This document shows positions 24,252 through 32,886 of a DNA stretch of 64,000 nucleotides, in pieces. The first letter of the stretch is position 1, and the number at the start of each line of letters is the position of its first letter. The DNA comes from Bin16 sp965206315 (GTDB taxonomy: Bacteria > Chloroflexota > Dehalococcoidia > Lucifugimonadales > Australimonadaceae). The position numbers and the translations under genes are program-made. The notes beneath the pieces were generated by a model that saw nothing but the letters and a program-made list of their open reading frames with translations, made no database searches and was not told the DNA's origin. The stretch is from NCBI GenBank assembly GCA_965206315.1, contig OZ242210.1, positions 2,666,001 through 2,730,000 of the forward strand, read 5' to 3'.

Positions 24252-24278
24252 TGGATTCCCGCCTTCGCGAGAATGACG
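24252..24278. repeat. Single module A repeat
   Basis: TGGATTCCCGCCTTCGCGAG followed by AATGACG in the gap between the divergent SppA-like and alpha/beta hydrolase genes. Confidence 0.8.
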
Positions 24279-24351
24279 GGGGATGCGGTTGACGGGGCGC
24301 CCCACGCCTCCCTACCCTCACGCCCGCCAACCCATGCAACGGAGCGCGACC

Positions 24352-25164
24352 ATGACCACGTCCCCGACCGAACACACCGTGCAAGCCCACGGGCTCGATC
24401 TGCACTACCTTGACTGGGGGAACCCCGACGCGCCGCCCGTGCTGCTGCTGCACGGCCTGCAGGACTCCGCCGCGCTCTGGGGGACGTTCGCAGAGTCGAT
24501 GCGCAGCGACTTCCACGTAGTGGCGCTCGACCATCGCGGTCACGGCGACAGCCCGCGCGCGGAGACGTACGCGCTCGCCGACTACATCGCGGAGACGCGG
24601 GACGTGGTACGCAACCTGGGACTCGACGCGCCCGTGCTCATCGGGCACTCGGCGGGCAGCAAGAACGCGTGGATGTGCATCGCGGACAACCCCGGCCTCG
24701 CCTCGAAACTGGTCATCACCGATATGGACCCGGACTCGTACAACCCGGGCTCCGTCGCGATGATCTCGCGCTACAAGGACGAGACGGACTTCTACGAGAA
24801 CCGCGCGGCGGTCGTGGAGCGGCTGCGCTCGCGGCAGCCCAACGCGTCGGACGAGGAGCTGGAGCGGGACGTGGACGCGCTCGCGGTGCAGATCGAGGGA
24901 AGGCGCTACACGTGGAAGCGCAGCCGCGACGTGGTGACGAAGTACGACAGGCCGGACGTGTGGGAGCGTCTGCCGGAGGTCGGCGCGCCGACGCTTATCG
25001 TGCGCGGGGCGGACAGCACGCTGCTGCGTCACGACGTCGCCGTGCGGATGGAGGCCGCGATACCGGACTGCCGCCTCGTCGAGCTGCCGGGCGGCGGTCA
25101 CTGGGTGCACCTGGAGCAGCCGGACGCCTACGCGGCGACCGTGCGGTCGTTCCTGCTGGGGTGA
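24352..25164 (+). CDS. Alpha/beta hydrolase
   Basis: A 270-residue alpha/beta hydrolase. LLLHGLQDSA holds the oxyanion HG, ALDHRGHGDS follows, and the nucleophile elbow is GHSAGS with S100. The acid is probably in RGADSTLL and the histidine in GGGHWVHLEQ near residue 250. This layout fits esterases, C-C hydrolases or haloperoxidase-like enzymes acting on small molecules; the substrate is unknown. The ATG at 24352 follows GGAG. It stands alone before the DUF433-PIN pair. Confidence 0.88.
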   Translation: MTTSPTEHTVQAHGLDLHYLDWGNPDAPPVLLLHGLQDSAALWGTFAESMRSDFHVVALDHRGHGDSPRAETYALADYIAETRDVVRNLGLDAPVLIGHSAGSKNAWMCIADNPGLASKLVITDMDPDSYNPGSVAMISRYKDETDFYENRAAVVERLRSRQPNASDEELERDVDALAVQIEGRRYTWKRSRDVVTKYDRPDVWERLPEVGAPTLIVRGADSTLLRHDVAVRMEAAIPDCRLVELPGGGHWVHLEQPDAYAATVRSFLLG

Positions 25165-25201
25165 GGGAGTGGTGCCCAGTGATAAGATATGCCGCAGAGG
25201 C

Positions 25202-25591
25202 ATGGAAATGCAGCCGGACTATCTCGACATACTGACGCTCGAATCGGGCAAGGAGTGGGAAGACATCCACATCCGCGGGCTTGACGTGTCCGTGCGCGAC
25301 ATCCTCACCTTCATGGCCTCCGGCATGTCCGAGGACCAGATTCTTGCCAAAGTCCCCGAGTTGAAGCGTGAGGACATTCGCGCCTGCCTCGCGTTTGCCG
25401 CCGACCGTGAGCGCCGCGCCACGTCGCTGCCGTCGCACCTGTACTACGACAAGAAGACGAAGCGCATCAAGGCGAAGCCACCCCAGGAGGAGCTGCTCGA
25501 CCGCATCCGCCAGCGCGTGAACGCGTCAGGCAGAGGCGTCTCCACAGAGACCATCCTGGCAGCGCTCGACAAGGAATATGATCGTCGTTGA
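25202..25591 (+). CDS. DUF433 antitoxin-like protein
   Basis: A 129-residue protein. Residues 10-70 (DIHIRGLDVSVRDILTFMAS, GMSEDQILAKVPELKREDI, RACLAFAADRE) match DUF433, a winged-helix-like domain that acts as antitoxin to PIN toxins. The C-terminal 60 residues (YYDKKTKRIKAKPPQEE and GVSTETILAALDKEYDRR) are an extra tail. The gene overlaps the PIN gene by 14 bases. ATG at 25202 is preferred; an upstream in-frame start at 25169 lacks a ribosome site. Confidence 0.8.
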   Translation: MEMQPDYLDILTLESGKEWEDIHIRGLDVSVRDILTFMASGMSEDQILAKVPELKREDIRACLAFAADRERRATSLPSHLYYDKKTKRIKAKPPQEELLDRIRQRVNASGRGVSTETILAALDKEYDRR

Positions 25592-25976
25592 CGCCTCGGC
25601 ACTGATCTCGGTTGTAACGGGCCAACAACCCGGTGGTGATTGGGTACGCGAGCAACTTCGAGAGCAGCGGCTGTTCAGCCCCCACGTGATGCCCGCTGAA
25701 GTCCATAGCGCTCTCAGAAGCATGGAACTCAGGGGGGAACTCTCGCCAGAAGACGCCACCAGAGCAAGGGATGAGTTCTTCGGGTTCGACTTTGAACTCT
25801 ATCCTTTCCGCCCATACGCAGACCGGGTCTGGGCGCTGCGATGGAACCTGAGTTGCTACGACGCGTGGTACGTGGCACTGGCGGAGACGCTCGACTGTCC
25901 GCTCGTGACGATCGACCACCGACTCAGCCGAGCGGTCGGGCCGGAGTGCGCGTTCGTGACGCCGCCGGACGCGTGA
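25578..25976 (+). CDS. vapC-like: PIN-domain ribonuclease, VapC-like toxin
   Basis: A 132-residue PIN protein. Acidic residues are in place: D5 (VVDASALISV), E41 (PAEVHSAL), D94 (SCYDAWYVALAE) and D113 (LVTIDHRLS). These form the Mg-binding pocket of VapC nucleases, which cut tRNA or rRNA. It overlaps the DUF433 gene, so antitoxin and toxin are co-translated. The pair is complete and looks active. Confidence 0.9.
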   Translation: MIVVDASALISVVTGQQPGGDWVREQLREQRLFSPHVMPAEVHSALRSMELRGELSPEDATRARDEFFGFDFELYPFRPYADRVWALRWNLSCYDAWYVALAETLDCPLVTIDHRLSRAVGPECAFVTPPDA

Positions 25977-26009
25977 CGGGGCACTCCACACCCGCCAGCC
26001 CCGCAAGGG

Positions 26010-26093
26010 CCCTCACCCGCGCATCAAAGATGCGCACCCTCTCCCTCAGGAGAGGGGATTGGCTGCGAGGTTCCTGCCTCCGCAGGAACGACG
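26010..26093. repeat. Composite intergenic repeat, modules B and variant A
   Basis: B (26010-26057, with inner GCGCATCAAAGATGCGC hairpin) and the compensatory variant of A, GGTTCCTGCCTCCGCAGGAA plus CGACG (26069-26093). Confidence 0.8.
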
Positions 26094-26163
26094 CCCGCCG
26101 ACTCCCCATGCGGGCGTGCGGTCTGATAGGCTCTCTCGCAATCTCAGTCCGGCGGAACGTTCC

Positions 26164-27159
26164 ATGGAATTCGGCCTGTACCTGCGCTCCTTCCTCACCG
26201 ATCGCACGCGCCCGCTCTACGAGCAGATAGACGAGCTCGTCGAGATCTGCCACGTGGCTCGCGACAGCGGCTTCTCAGCCGTCACGATGCCGCAGCACTG
26301 GGTGTCGCACCCCACGATCTGGCCGCAGCCGTTCCAGGTGCTGGCGCGCCTCGCGCCGGAGACCGGCGACATGCGGCTGCTCACCGGCATCGTGCTGCTA
26401 CCGCTGCACAACCCCGTGCAGGTGGCGGAGGACGTGGCGACGCTCGACCACATCTGCCGGGGACGGCTCACGTTCGGGGTCGGCATCGGCTACCGCGAGA
26501 CGGAGCTGGGCGCCGTGGGCGCCACGCGGCGGGACCGCGTGCCGCGCCTCACCGAGTCGATCGAGATCATGAAGCTGCTGTGGAGCGGGGACGAGGTGAA
26601 CTACGAGGGACGCTACTGGACGGTGAGCGAGGCGAAGATGGGCTTCGTGCCCGTGCAGCAGCCGCACCCGCCGATATGGATAGCGTGCCAGAGCGACGGC
26701 GCGGTACGGCGCTCTGCCCGCATCGCGGACGCATGCTACATCGCGCCGCAGGTCGGGCTCTCGGACCTGGGGTCCGTCACGGCTGCCTATCGCGAGGAGC
26801 GTGCCGCATCCGGCAACGGGCCGGGACGGCTCACGCTGACGCGCGGCGTCGCATACGGGAAGGACAAGGCGACCGCGGCAGCCGAGGCGCAGGAGGCCGC
26901 AGCGTCGTCGTACAGGATGTACAGCACGTGGAACATGCAGGAAGACACGATGCTGAAGATCAACATCGACTCCGACTCGAAGGTCGAGGACTGGGCGATC
27001 ACCGGCAACGGCGACGACTGCCTGGAGCAGTTCGCGGCCATCGCGGAGCACGGCATCGACTACGTGGGCATGACGTTCTACAACCTGCCGAAGACGCTGG
27101 AAGCGCGCAAGGAGTACCTGCAGAGCTTCGCGGAGAACGTGATCCGGCGCTCGCCGTAG
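26164..27159 (+). CDS. LLM-class flavin-dependent oxidoreductase
   Basis: A 331-residue luciferase-like protein. MEFGLYLRSFLTDRTR begins the TIM barrel; GFSAVTMPQHW, TGIVLLPLHNPVQVAEDVAT and LDHICRGRLTFGVGIGYRE are the family's substrate and flavin regions, followed by ESIEIMKLLWSGDEVNYEG. Such enzymes use FMN or F420 to oxidise or desulfurise small organics. The ATG at 26164 is the natural start of the family; the ribosome site is weak. It lies two bases before the Mo-hydroxylase FAD subunit gene and may be co-transcribed with it, which suggests action on the same substrate. Confidence 0.9.
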   Translation: MEFGLYLRSFLTDRTRPLYEQIDELVEICHVARDSGFSAVTMPQHWVSHPTIWPQPFQVLARLAPETGDMRLLTGIVLLPLHNPVQVAEDVATLDHICRGRLTFGVGIGYRETELGAVGATRRDRVPRLTESIEIMKLLWSGDEVNYEGRYWTVSEAKMGFVPVQQPHPPIWIACQSDGAVRRSARIADACYIAPQVGLSDLGSVTAAYREERAASGNGPGRLTLTRGVAYGKDKATAAAEAQEAAASSYRMYSTWNMQEDTMLKINIDSDSKVEDWAITGNGDDCLEQFAAIAEHGIDYVGMTFYNLPKTLEARKEYLQSFAENVIRRSP

Positions 27160-27161
27160 CC

Positions 27162-28025
27162 ATGCGCCCGTTCGAGTACATACGGCCTGCGAGCGTCGCG
27201 GAGGCGGTCAACGTCCTCTCCGAGCGCGGCGAGGACGCGTTCGTGCTCGGAGGCGGCAGCGCGGCGGTCGTCATGCTGCGGCTGGGAGTCGTGCGCCCGG
27301 ATGTGGTGGTCGACCTCGGCGGTATCGAGGAGATGCGCGGGCTGCGGCGTAACGGCGGCCTGCACATCGGCGCGCTCGCCAGCATCCGCAGCCTCGAACT
27401 GGACGACGGCGTCCGCGCGGCGTACCCGCTGCTCGCGGAGGCCGCGTCGCAGGTGGCAAACGTGCGCGTGCGGAACGTCGCCACGGTCGGCGGGGCGGTC
27501 GCCTACGGCGAGCCGCAGACCGACACACCGACGGCGCTCACGGCGTCCGGGGCGGTCGTGCACATCGCGGGCGTCTCCGGCGAGCGCAGCGTACCGATCG
27601 ACGAGTTCTATGCCGGGCCGTACGAGACTGTCCTCGAGCAGGGCGAGATCGTGTCGGGGATAGACGTGCCGGAGCCGCCGCCGCACACGGGCGGCGCGCA
27701 TATCAAGTTCACGGTGGGGTCGCCAGAGAACAAGCCGGTAGCGAACGCGTCCGCGCTGGTTACGGTCGAGCCGTCGTCCGGAGCGTGCGTGTCGGCGCGC
27801 GTCGTGATGGGCGCCGCGGGGCCTGTGCCGGTCGTCGCGAATGCGGCAGGCGCGCTGGTGGGCGTCGAGGCGTCGCCGGAGCGCATCAAGGAGATCGCCG
27901 CAGCGGCGGCGGAAGAGGCAGACCCGATGGAAGACCTGCGCGGGCCCGAGTGGTACAAGCGCCGGATACTCAGGATAGTGGTGGAGCGAGCGTTGACATG
28001 TGCGCTGCAACGGGCCCGAACGTAA
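27162..28025 (+). CDS. coxM-like: Molybdenum hydroxylase FAD subunit, CoxM type
   Basis: A 287-residue FAD subunit, MRPFEYIRPASVAEAV at the start. FVLGGGSAAVVMLRLG is the first FAD loop and VRNVATVGGAVAYGEPQTDT the second; the usual TLAGN is ATVGG here. C-terminal YKRRILRIVVERAL is typical. It follows the LLM gene by two bases and overlaps the large subunit gene by 28 bases. First gene of the second Mo-hydroxylase operon, with order M-L-S-G. Confidence 0.9.
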   Translation: MRPFEYIRPASVAEAVNVLSERGEDAFVLGGGSAAVVMLRLGVVRPDVVVDLGGIEEMRGLRRNGGLHIGALASIRSLELDDGVRAAYPLLAEAASQVANVRVRNVATVGGAVAYGEPQTDTPTALTASGAVVHIAGVSGERSVPIDEFYAGPYETVLEQGEIVSGIDVPEPPPHTGGAHIKFTVGSPENKPVANASALVTVEPSSGACVSARVVMGAAGPVPVVANAAGALVGVEASPERIKEIAAAAAEEADPMEDLRGPEWYKRRILRIVVERALTCALQRART

Positions 28026-30307
28026 CCCGCCTCGTCGGGCAGTCGATGCCGTCGCTCGAAGCGCCCGACAAGGCGGCGGGGCGCATCGAGTACATGGCCG
28101 ACCTGACCGTGCCGAACATGGCGCACGCGAAGGTCGTGCGCAGCCCCCTGCCCCACGCGCGCATCGTCTCGGTCGACGCATCGGAGGCGCGGGCGATGCC
28201 GGGCGTCGTCTGCGTGCTGACGCGCGACGAGGTGCGGGCCGACCCGGACATGGAGGAGGTGTACGGCTTCGTCTACCGCGACGCTCCGCTCGTTGCGATG
28301 GACAAGGTGCGCCACCAGGGCGATATCGTCGCGGTGGTGGTCGCCGACGACGCCGACACCGCCGAGGCCGCCGCCGAGTTCGTGGACGTGGAGTACGAGG
28401 AGCTGCCCGCGGTGATGAACGTGCCGCAGGCGCTGGCGGAGGGCGCCGTGCAGGTGCACGAGGAGTTCTTCCCCATCGCGCCGGAGCTGCGCCCCATCGA
28501 GGGCACGAACGTCTGCCACCACGCGACGATCGGCTGCGGCGACGTGGAGCAGGGCTTCGCGGAGTCCGACTTCGTCTACGAGGACGAGTTCCTCGCGCCG
28601 CCGGTGCAGCACTGCGCGCTGGACCTGCACGCCGTCATCTCGCAGATAGAGGACGGGCAGATCACGGTGTGGACGAACTGCCAGTCGCCCTTCCCGCTCG
28701 GGCGGGAACTGGAGCGCATCTTCAAGATGCCCGCGCGCGTCATCATCCCGTACGTGGGCGGCGGGTTCGGGAGCAAGAGCCGCGACCGCATCGAGTGCGT
28801 CATCACCGCCGCCGCGAAGCTGGCAGGGCGTCCGGTGCGCTACGTGATGACCCAGGAAGAGACGTTCATGACGTTCATCCGCCCGGCATACCGGAACCGG
28901 ATGCGGACGGGCGTGAAGAAGGACGGCACCATCGTCGCGCGGCACAACGAGTTCTGGGTGGACGTGGGCGGCTACGCCATCAGCGGCGCGCGGAGCGCCA
29001 ACAACACGCTCAAGGTGGCGACGGGCCCGTACCGCATCCCGAACGCCCGCGTGGACTGCTACGCCGTCTACACGAACAAGCCGCCTTCCTCGCCGTACCG
29101 CGGGCTGCCGACGACGCAGCATACGATGTCGTACGAGGCGCAGTTCGACCGCATCGCGCGCGACCTCGGCATCGACCGGCTGGAGATACGCCGCAGGAAC
29201 CTGGTGCGCGACGGCGACATCCACATCACCGGCGACTACCTGCGCTCCGCGCACTCGCACGAGTGCCTGGAGCAGGCGACCGAGGCCATCGGCTGGGACG
29301 AGCCGCTGCCGGTCGACCCGGACGGGAAGAAGCTGCGCGGCAGAGGCGTCTCCTGCACCATCAAGTACACACTCACCCCGGCGCGATTGATGTCCGAGAA
29401 CAGCGCGGAGGTCGCGCTCGTCGAGGACGGCGTGTTCGAGGTGCGCATCGGCACGGTGAACATCGGCCAGGGATCGGACACGGTGATGGCGCAGATCGCG
29501 GGCGACGCGCTCGGCGTCGGGCTGGACGCGATTCGCATCGTGCACAGCGACACGTACCGCGTGCCGGTGGACAGCTCGACTACGGCGAGCCGCTCCACGT
29601 ACCACATGGGCCGCGCGGTGGTCGAGGCGACGGACAACCTGAAGCCGCAGATGCTCGAAGCAGCCTCGCAACTCCTGGAGCGTGAGGCGGCCAGCCTCGT
29701 ATTCACACCGGCTGGCATCGCCCAGCCGGACGGCGGCGCGGGCGTCACGTACGGCGAACTCGTGGAGCGCGTCGGCGCGCCGCTCGCCGCGACCGGCGAC
29801 TGCGTGGTCGGCGGCATGTACGCGGGGCCGGACGGCAAGTCGTACCCCATCGCCTCGACGTTCTGGACGTTCGCGTCGTGCGCCGCCGAGGTGGAGGTCG
29901 ACACGGAGACGGGCACGGTGCGCGTCGTGAAGGCGGCGGCATCGGCGACGACCGGCACGGCGGTCAATCCGCACTCCATCGAGACGCAACTGGAGGGCGG
30001 CATCGGGCAGGAGATCGGCCCCACGCTCTTCGAGCAACTGGTCTGGGACGACGGCGGTCAGCTCATCAACGCGGCCCTGCTCGACTACCCGCTGCCAACG
30101 ATGGAGACGATGCCGGACTACGCGCCACGCTACGTCGACCACCCGTTCGAGGGCGGACCGTTCGGCGCGAAGGGCATGGGCGAGATCGGCTCGGTGGTCG
30201 TGCCGGGCGCGGTGGTCAACGCGGTCTACGACGCGACGGGCGTGCTCTTCCACGAGATACCGTTGGCGCCGCACAAGATCGTGGAAGGGTTGGAGGGGCA
30301 ACGATGA
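27998..30307 (+). CDS. coxL-like: Molybdenum hydroxylase large subunit, CoxL type
   Basis: A 769-residue Mo-cofactor subunit. Motifs: SPLPHARIVSVDASEA near the N-terminus, YVGGGFGSKSRDR (first cofactor loop), GTVNIGQGSDTVMAQIAGDA (second loop) and GAKGMGEIGSVV with the likely catalytic glutamate. The position of the diagnostic CoxL active-site loop reads SPYRGLPTTQ, unlike the form I or form II consensus, so CO oxidation is unlikely and an aromatic heterocycle or aldehyde is more plausible. The start at 27998 is inside the FAD gene; its stop overlaps the small-subunit ATG. Confidence 0.9.
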   Translation: MCAATGPNVTRLVGQSMPSLEAPDKAAGRIEYMADLTVPNMAHAKVVRSPLPHARIVSVDASEARAMPGVVCVLTRDEVRADPDMEEVYGFVYRDAPLVAMDKVRHQGDIVAVVVADDADTAEAAAEFVDVEYEELPAVMNVPQALAEGAVQVHEEFFPIAPELRPIEGTNVCHHATIGCGDVEQGFAESDFVYEDEFLAPPVQHCALDLHAVISQIEDGQITVWTNCQSPFPLGRELERIFKMPARVIIPYVGGGFGSKSRDRIECVITAAAKLAGRPVRYVMTQEETFMTFIRPAYRNRMRTGVKKDGTIVARHNEFWVDVGGYAISGARSANNTLKVATGPYRIPNARVDCYAVYTNKPPSSPYRGLPTTQHTMSYEAQFDRIARDLGIDRLEIRRRNLVRDGDIHITGDYLRSAHSHECLEQATEAIGWDEPLPVDPDGKKLRGRGVSCTIKYTLTPARLMSENSAEVALVEDGVFEVRIGTVNIGQGSDTVMAQIAGDALGVGLDAIRIVHSDTYRVPVDSSTTASRSTYHMGRAVVEATDNLKPQMLEAASQLLEREAASLVFTPAGIAQPDGGAGVTYGELVERVGAPLAATGDCVVGGMYAGPDGKSYPIASTFWTFASCAAEVEVDTETGTVRVVKAAASATTGTAVNPHSIETQLEGGIGQEIGPTLFEQLVWDDGGQLINAALLDYPLPTMETMPDYAPRYVDHPFEGGPFGAKGMGEIGSVVVPGAVVNAVYDATGVLFHEIPLAPHKIVEGLEGQR

Positions 30308-30774
30308 ACGTGAACCTCACCGTGAACGGCGAGACGCTCTCGCTCGACGTGCCGCCGTCCACGACGCTGCTCGACCTGCTGCGCGACCGGCTCGGCCTGC
30401 ACGGCACGAAGGAGTACTGCCACAGCGGCGTCTGCGGCGCGTGCACCGTGCTCGCGGACGGCAAGGCGGTCAGTTCGTGCAGCATGCTCGCCGGACAGGT
30501 GGACGGCGCGGACGTGCTCACCATCGAGGGGCTGACACCCGACGAGGGGCTGCACCCGATCCAGCAGGCGTTCGTGGACAACTTCGGGCTCCAGTGCGGC
30601 TACTGCACCCCAGGCATGATCCTGCTCGCGAAGGCGCTGCTCGACGAGAACCCGGCCCCGACGCGCGAGGAGATCATCCGCTACATGGGCGGCAACATCT
30701 GCCGTTGCACCGGCTACGCGGGCATCCTGCGGTCGGTCGAAGCCGCAGTCAAGGAGCGCGGCTCGTGGAGCTGA
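30304..30774 (+). CDS. coxS-like: Molybdenum hydroxylase [2Fe-2S] subunit, CoxS type
   Basis: A 156-residue iron-sulfur subunit with C39, C44, C47 and C59 (EYCHSGVCGACTVL) and C98, C101, C133 and C135 (QCGYCTPGM, NICRCTGYAGI). The ATG overlaps the coxL stop (ATGA) and the next gene starts inside its final codons. It passes electrons from the Mo site to the FAD subunit. Confidence 0.93.
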   Translation: MNVNLTVNGETLSLDVPPSTTLLDLLRDRLGLHGTKEYCHSGVCGACTVLADGKAVSSCSMLAGQVDGADVLTIEGLTPDEGLHPIQQAFVDNFGLQCGYCTPGMILLAKALLDENPAPTREEIIRYMGGNICRCTGYAGILRSVEAAVKERGSWS

Positions 30775-31211
30775 CCGACCGCTTCGACGTCGGCGCATCG
30801 CCCGCCGAGGCGTGGGCGTTCTTCTGGGACCTGCCCCGCGTCGCGAAGTGCCTGCCGGGCTGCGAGAGCATCGAGGACGCGGGCGGCGGGGCGTACCACG
30901 CGCGGATGACGCAGCGCGTGGGGCCGTTCAAGGTGACGCTGGACATGGAGATGCGCATCGACGAGGCGGAGGAGGGGCAGCGGGTGGTCGTGAGCGGCAA
31001 CGGGAAGGACCGCATGGGAAACCGGCTCCACGTCAACCGGCTCGCGCTCGAGCTGAGTGAGCCGTCGCCGGGCCGGACCGAGGTGAACTATGCGATGGAC
31101 TTCAACCTGTACGGGCGTCTCGCGACGCTCGGCAACACGGCGGTGAAGCGCAAATCCGAAGAGATCCGCGCTGAGTTCAGCCGCCGTATCGCGGAGGAGC
31201 TGGGAGGCTGA
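30765..31211 (+). CDS. coxG-like: CoxG-like SRPBCC protein
   Basis: A 148-residue SRPBCC-fold protein starting at GTG 30765. FDVGASPAEAWAFFWDL, CLPGCESIEDAGGGAYH and VGPFKVTLDMEMRIDEAEE are the CoxG pattern. CoxG is needed for maturation or membrane attachment of some CO dehydrogenases and accompanies many Mo hydroxylases. It overlaps coxS by ten bases. The last 26 bases before its end recur with one mismatch at 36990-37015, far downstream, as a relic. Confidence 0.85.
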   Translation: MELTDRFDVGASPAEAWAFFWDLPRVAKCLPGCESIEDAGGGAYHARMTQRVGPFKVTLDMEMRIDEAEEGQRVVVSGNGKDRMGNRLHVNRLALELSEPSPGRTEVNYAMDFNLYGRLATLGNTAVKRKSEEIRAEFSRRIAEELGG

Positions 31212-31221
31212 GGGGGACGGC

Positions 31222-32343
31222 ATGAGCCAGGCTGAACTAGACCGCCGCATCCACCAGGTGCTCTCCGAGTTCGAACTGGTGGGGCCGTTCTTCGCAGGCT
31301 ACCCGGTCAACCAGGACTTCGACTACTCCGCGCTCTATCCCCTGCTGCGCTTCGCCGCGAACAACGTAGGCGACCCGTTCGGCTACTCGCGCTACCAGGC
31401 GAACACGCACGAGACGGAGCGCGAGGTGGTGCGAACGGTCGCGGAGCTGATGCGGCTGCCGCCGGATGAGGCCTGGGGGTACGTCACCGCAGGCGGGACC
31501 GAGGGCAACATGTACGGCATCTACGTGGGGCGAGAGATGCTGCGCAGCCCGATCGCCTATTTCTCGCAGGACACGCACTACTCGGTGCTCAAGATCCTGC
31601 ACATCCTGAACATACGCAACATCATGATCCGCAGCCAGGAGAACGGCGAGATCGACTACGACGACCTACGCGAGTCGATCCGCATCAACCGCGACGCGCC
31701 GGCGCTGATCGTGGCGAACATCGGCACCACGATGAAGGGCGCCGTGGACGACCTCGAACGCATCGGGGGCATCGTCGAGGAACTGGCGCTGACGCGCTAC
31801 TACATCCACGCCGACGCAGCGCTGAGCGGGATGATCCTGCCGTTCGTGGACGACCCCCAGCCGTTCGGCTTCGACAACGGGATACACAGCATCGCGGTAT
31901 CCGGTCACAAGATGATCGGTTCGCCGTTGCCGTGCGGCGTCGTCATAACGAGGCGGGAGTACACCGCGCAGATCGGCCGCGCCATCGAATACGTGGGCGC
32001 CCTGGACACCACGCTGCTCGGTTCGCGCAACGCGGTCACTCCGATGATCATCTGGTATTCGCTGACCAAGCACGGGCGGGAGGGATTCCGGCAGATCGTG
32101 GCGGAGATGCTCGACACGGCCGAATATGCGGTGCAGCAGTTCAACGCGAACGGCATACCCGCCTGGCGTACGAGGAACAGCCCCATCGTCGTCATCCCCC
32201 GCCCCTCTCCGCAGGTGCTCTTCCAGTGGCAACTCGCGCCCTTGGGCGACATCGCTCACCTGATCACCATGCCCCACGTCACCCGCGAGATGATCGACAA
32301 GGTCATCGCCGATTGCCTGACACAGCAGCCAACCGACACATGA
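31222..32343 (+). CDS. hdc-like: PLP-dependent histidine decarboxylase-like enzyme
   Basis: A 373-residue group II decarboxylase. The lysine that binds PLP is K230 in SVSGHKMIGSP; H119 in DTHYSV stacks on the cofactor and D198 in HADAALSG contacts its ring nitrogen. VTAGGTEGNMYG is the phosphate loop. Length and motifs match bacterial PLP histidine decarboxylases, so histamine formation is the best guess, but serine or another amino acid decarboxylation is possible. It follows coxG by ten bases and overlaps the double-ACT gene by four, suggesting that binding of an amino acid by ACT domains controls it. Confidence 0.85.
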   Translation: MSQAELDRRIHQVLSEFELVGPFFAGYPVNQDFDYSALYPLLRFAANNVGDPFGYSRYQANTHETEREVVRTVAELMRLPPDEAWGYVTAGGTEGNMYGIYVGREMLRSPIAYFSQDTHYSVLKILHILNIRNIMIRSQENGEIDYDDLRESIRINRDAPALIVANIGTTMKGAVDDLERIGGIVEELALTRYYIHADAALSGMILPFVDDPQPFGFDNGIHSIAVSGHKMIGSPLPCGVVITRREYTAQIGRAIEYVGALDTTLLGSRNAVTPMIIWYSLTKHGREGFRQIVAEMLDTAEYAVQQFNANGIPAWRTRNSPIVVIPRPSPQVLFQWQLAPLGDIAHLITMPHVTREMIDKVIADCLTQQPTDT

Positions 32344-32765
32344 GCCAGCAGCCCACAGACCAACCGGCGCCCAGCCGCCGCATCATCGTCATCGTGCCCG
32401 ACAGGCCGGGGCAACTGGCGCGCGTCACCGTGGCGCTCGCCGAAGAGGAGATCAACATCGAGGCGATCGACGGGCGGCGCGCGGGCGAACTGGGCGTCAT
32501 CACGCTGACCACCAGCGACGACGACGCGGCGCTGCTTGCCCTGCTGAAGGCCAACCTGCGCGCGGTCACGTCGGACGCGGTCGTTTTTCACCTGCCCGAC
32601 CGGCCCGGCGCACTCGCCGGCGTCGCGCAACTCTTCGAGCAGCACGATCTGAACGTGCGCACCATCCACATCATGCACCGCCTGGCAGGACAGGCCATCG
32701 TCGCAGTCACAACCAGCGACGACGACCTGGCGCGAACGCTACTCGACAGCGAGTCGCTGCTGTAG
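32340..32765 (+). CDS. Double ACT-domain protein
   Basis: A 141-residue protein of two tandem ACT domains: IIVIVPDRPGQLARVTVALA with EEINIEAIDG, and VVFHLPDRPGALAGVAQLFE with QHDLNVRTIHI. No other domain is present. Such proteins bind amino acids and act as sensors. The ATG overlaps the decarboxylase stop, and the pairing with a histidine-decarboxylase-like gene suggests that it senses histidine or its product; this is inference. Confidence 0.85.
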   Translation: MSQQPTDQPAPSRRIIVIVPDRPGQLARVTVALAEEEINIEAIDGRRAGELGVITLTTSDDDAALLALLKANLRAVTSDAVVFHLPDRPGALAGVAQLFEQHDLNVRTIHIMHRLAGQAIVAVTTSDDDLARTLLDSESLL

Positions 32766-32805
32766 CCCGGCGCAGGCCGATGCTATGCGCTCTGTTAATT
32801 TCATC

Positions 32806-32841
32806 AAACCGTAATCGATAAAGGCATATATGTAACGGTTT
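32806..32841. promoter_or_regulatory. AT-rich inverted repeat upstream of lipoprotein pair
   Basis: AAACCGT (32806-32812) and ACGGTTT (32835-32841) form an inverted repeat around an AT-rich centre containing TATATG, in the only AT-rich part of the 120-base gap. It may be an operator-promoter region for the lipoprotein pair. Confidence 0.35.
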
Positions 32842-32886
32842 CGTCACAGCAAATACCTGTAGGATGGTCTGTGGGCCGGTACAGCC

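Noticed and set aside
27608..30301. An 897-codon minus-strand open frame
   Set aside because: Antisense to the second coxL, which has cofactor loops and couples to coxM and coxS.
13278..30774. Carbon monoxide dehydrogenase
   Set aside because: Subunits fit the family, but both large subunits lack the form I and form II active-site loop sequences.
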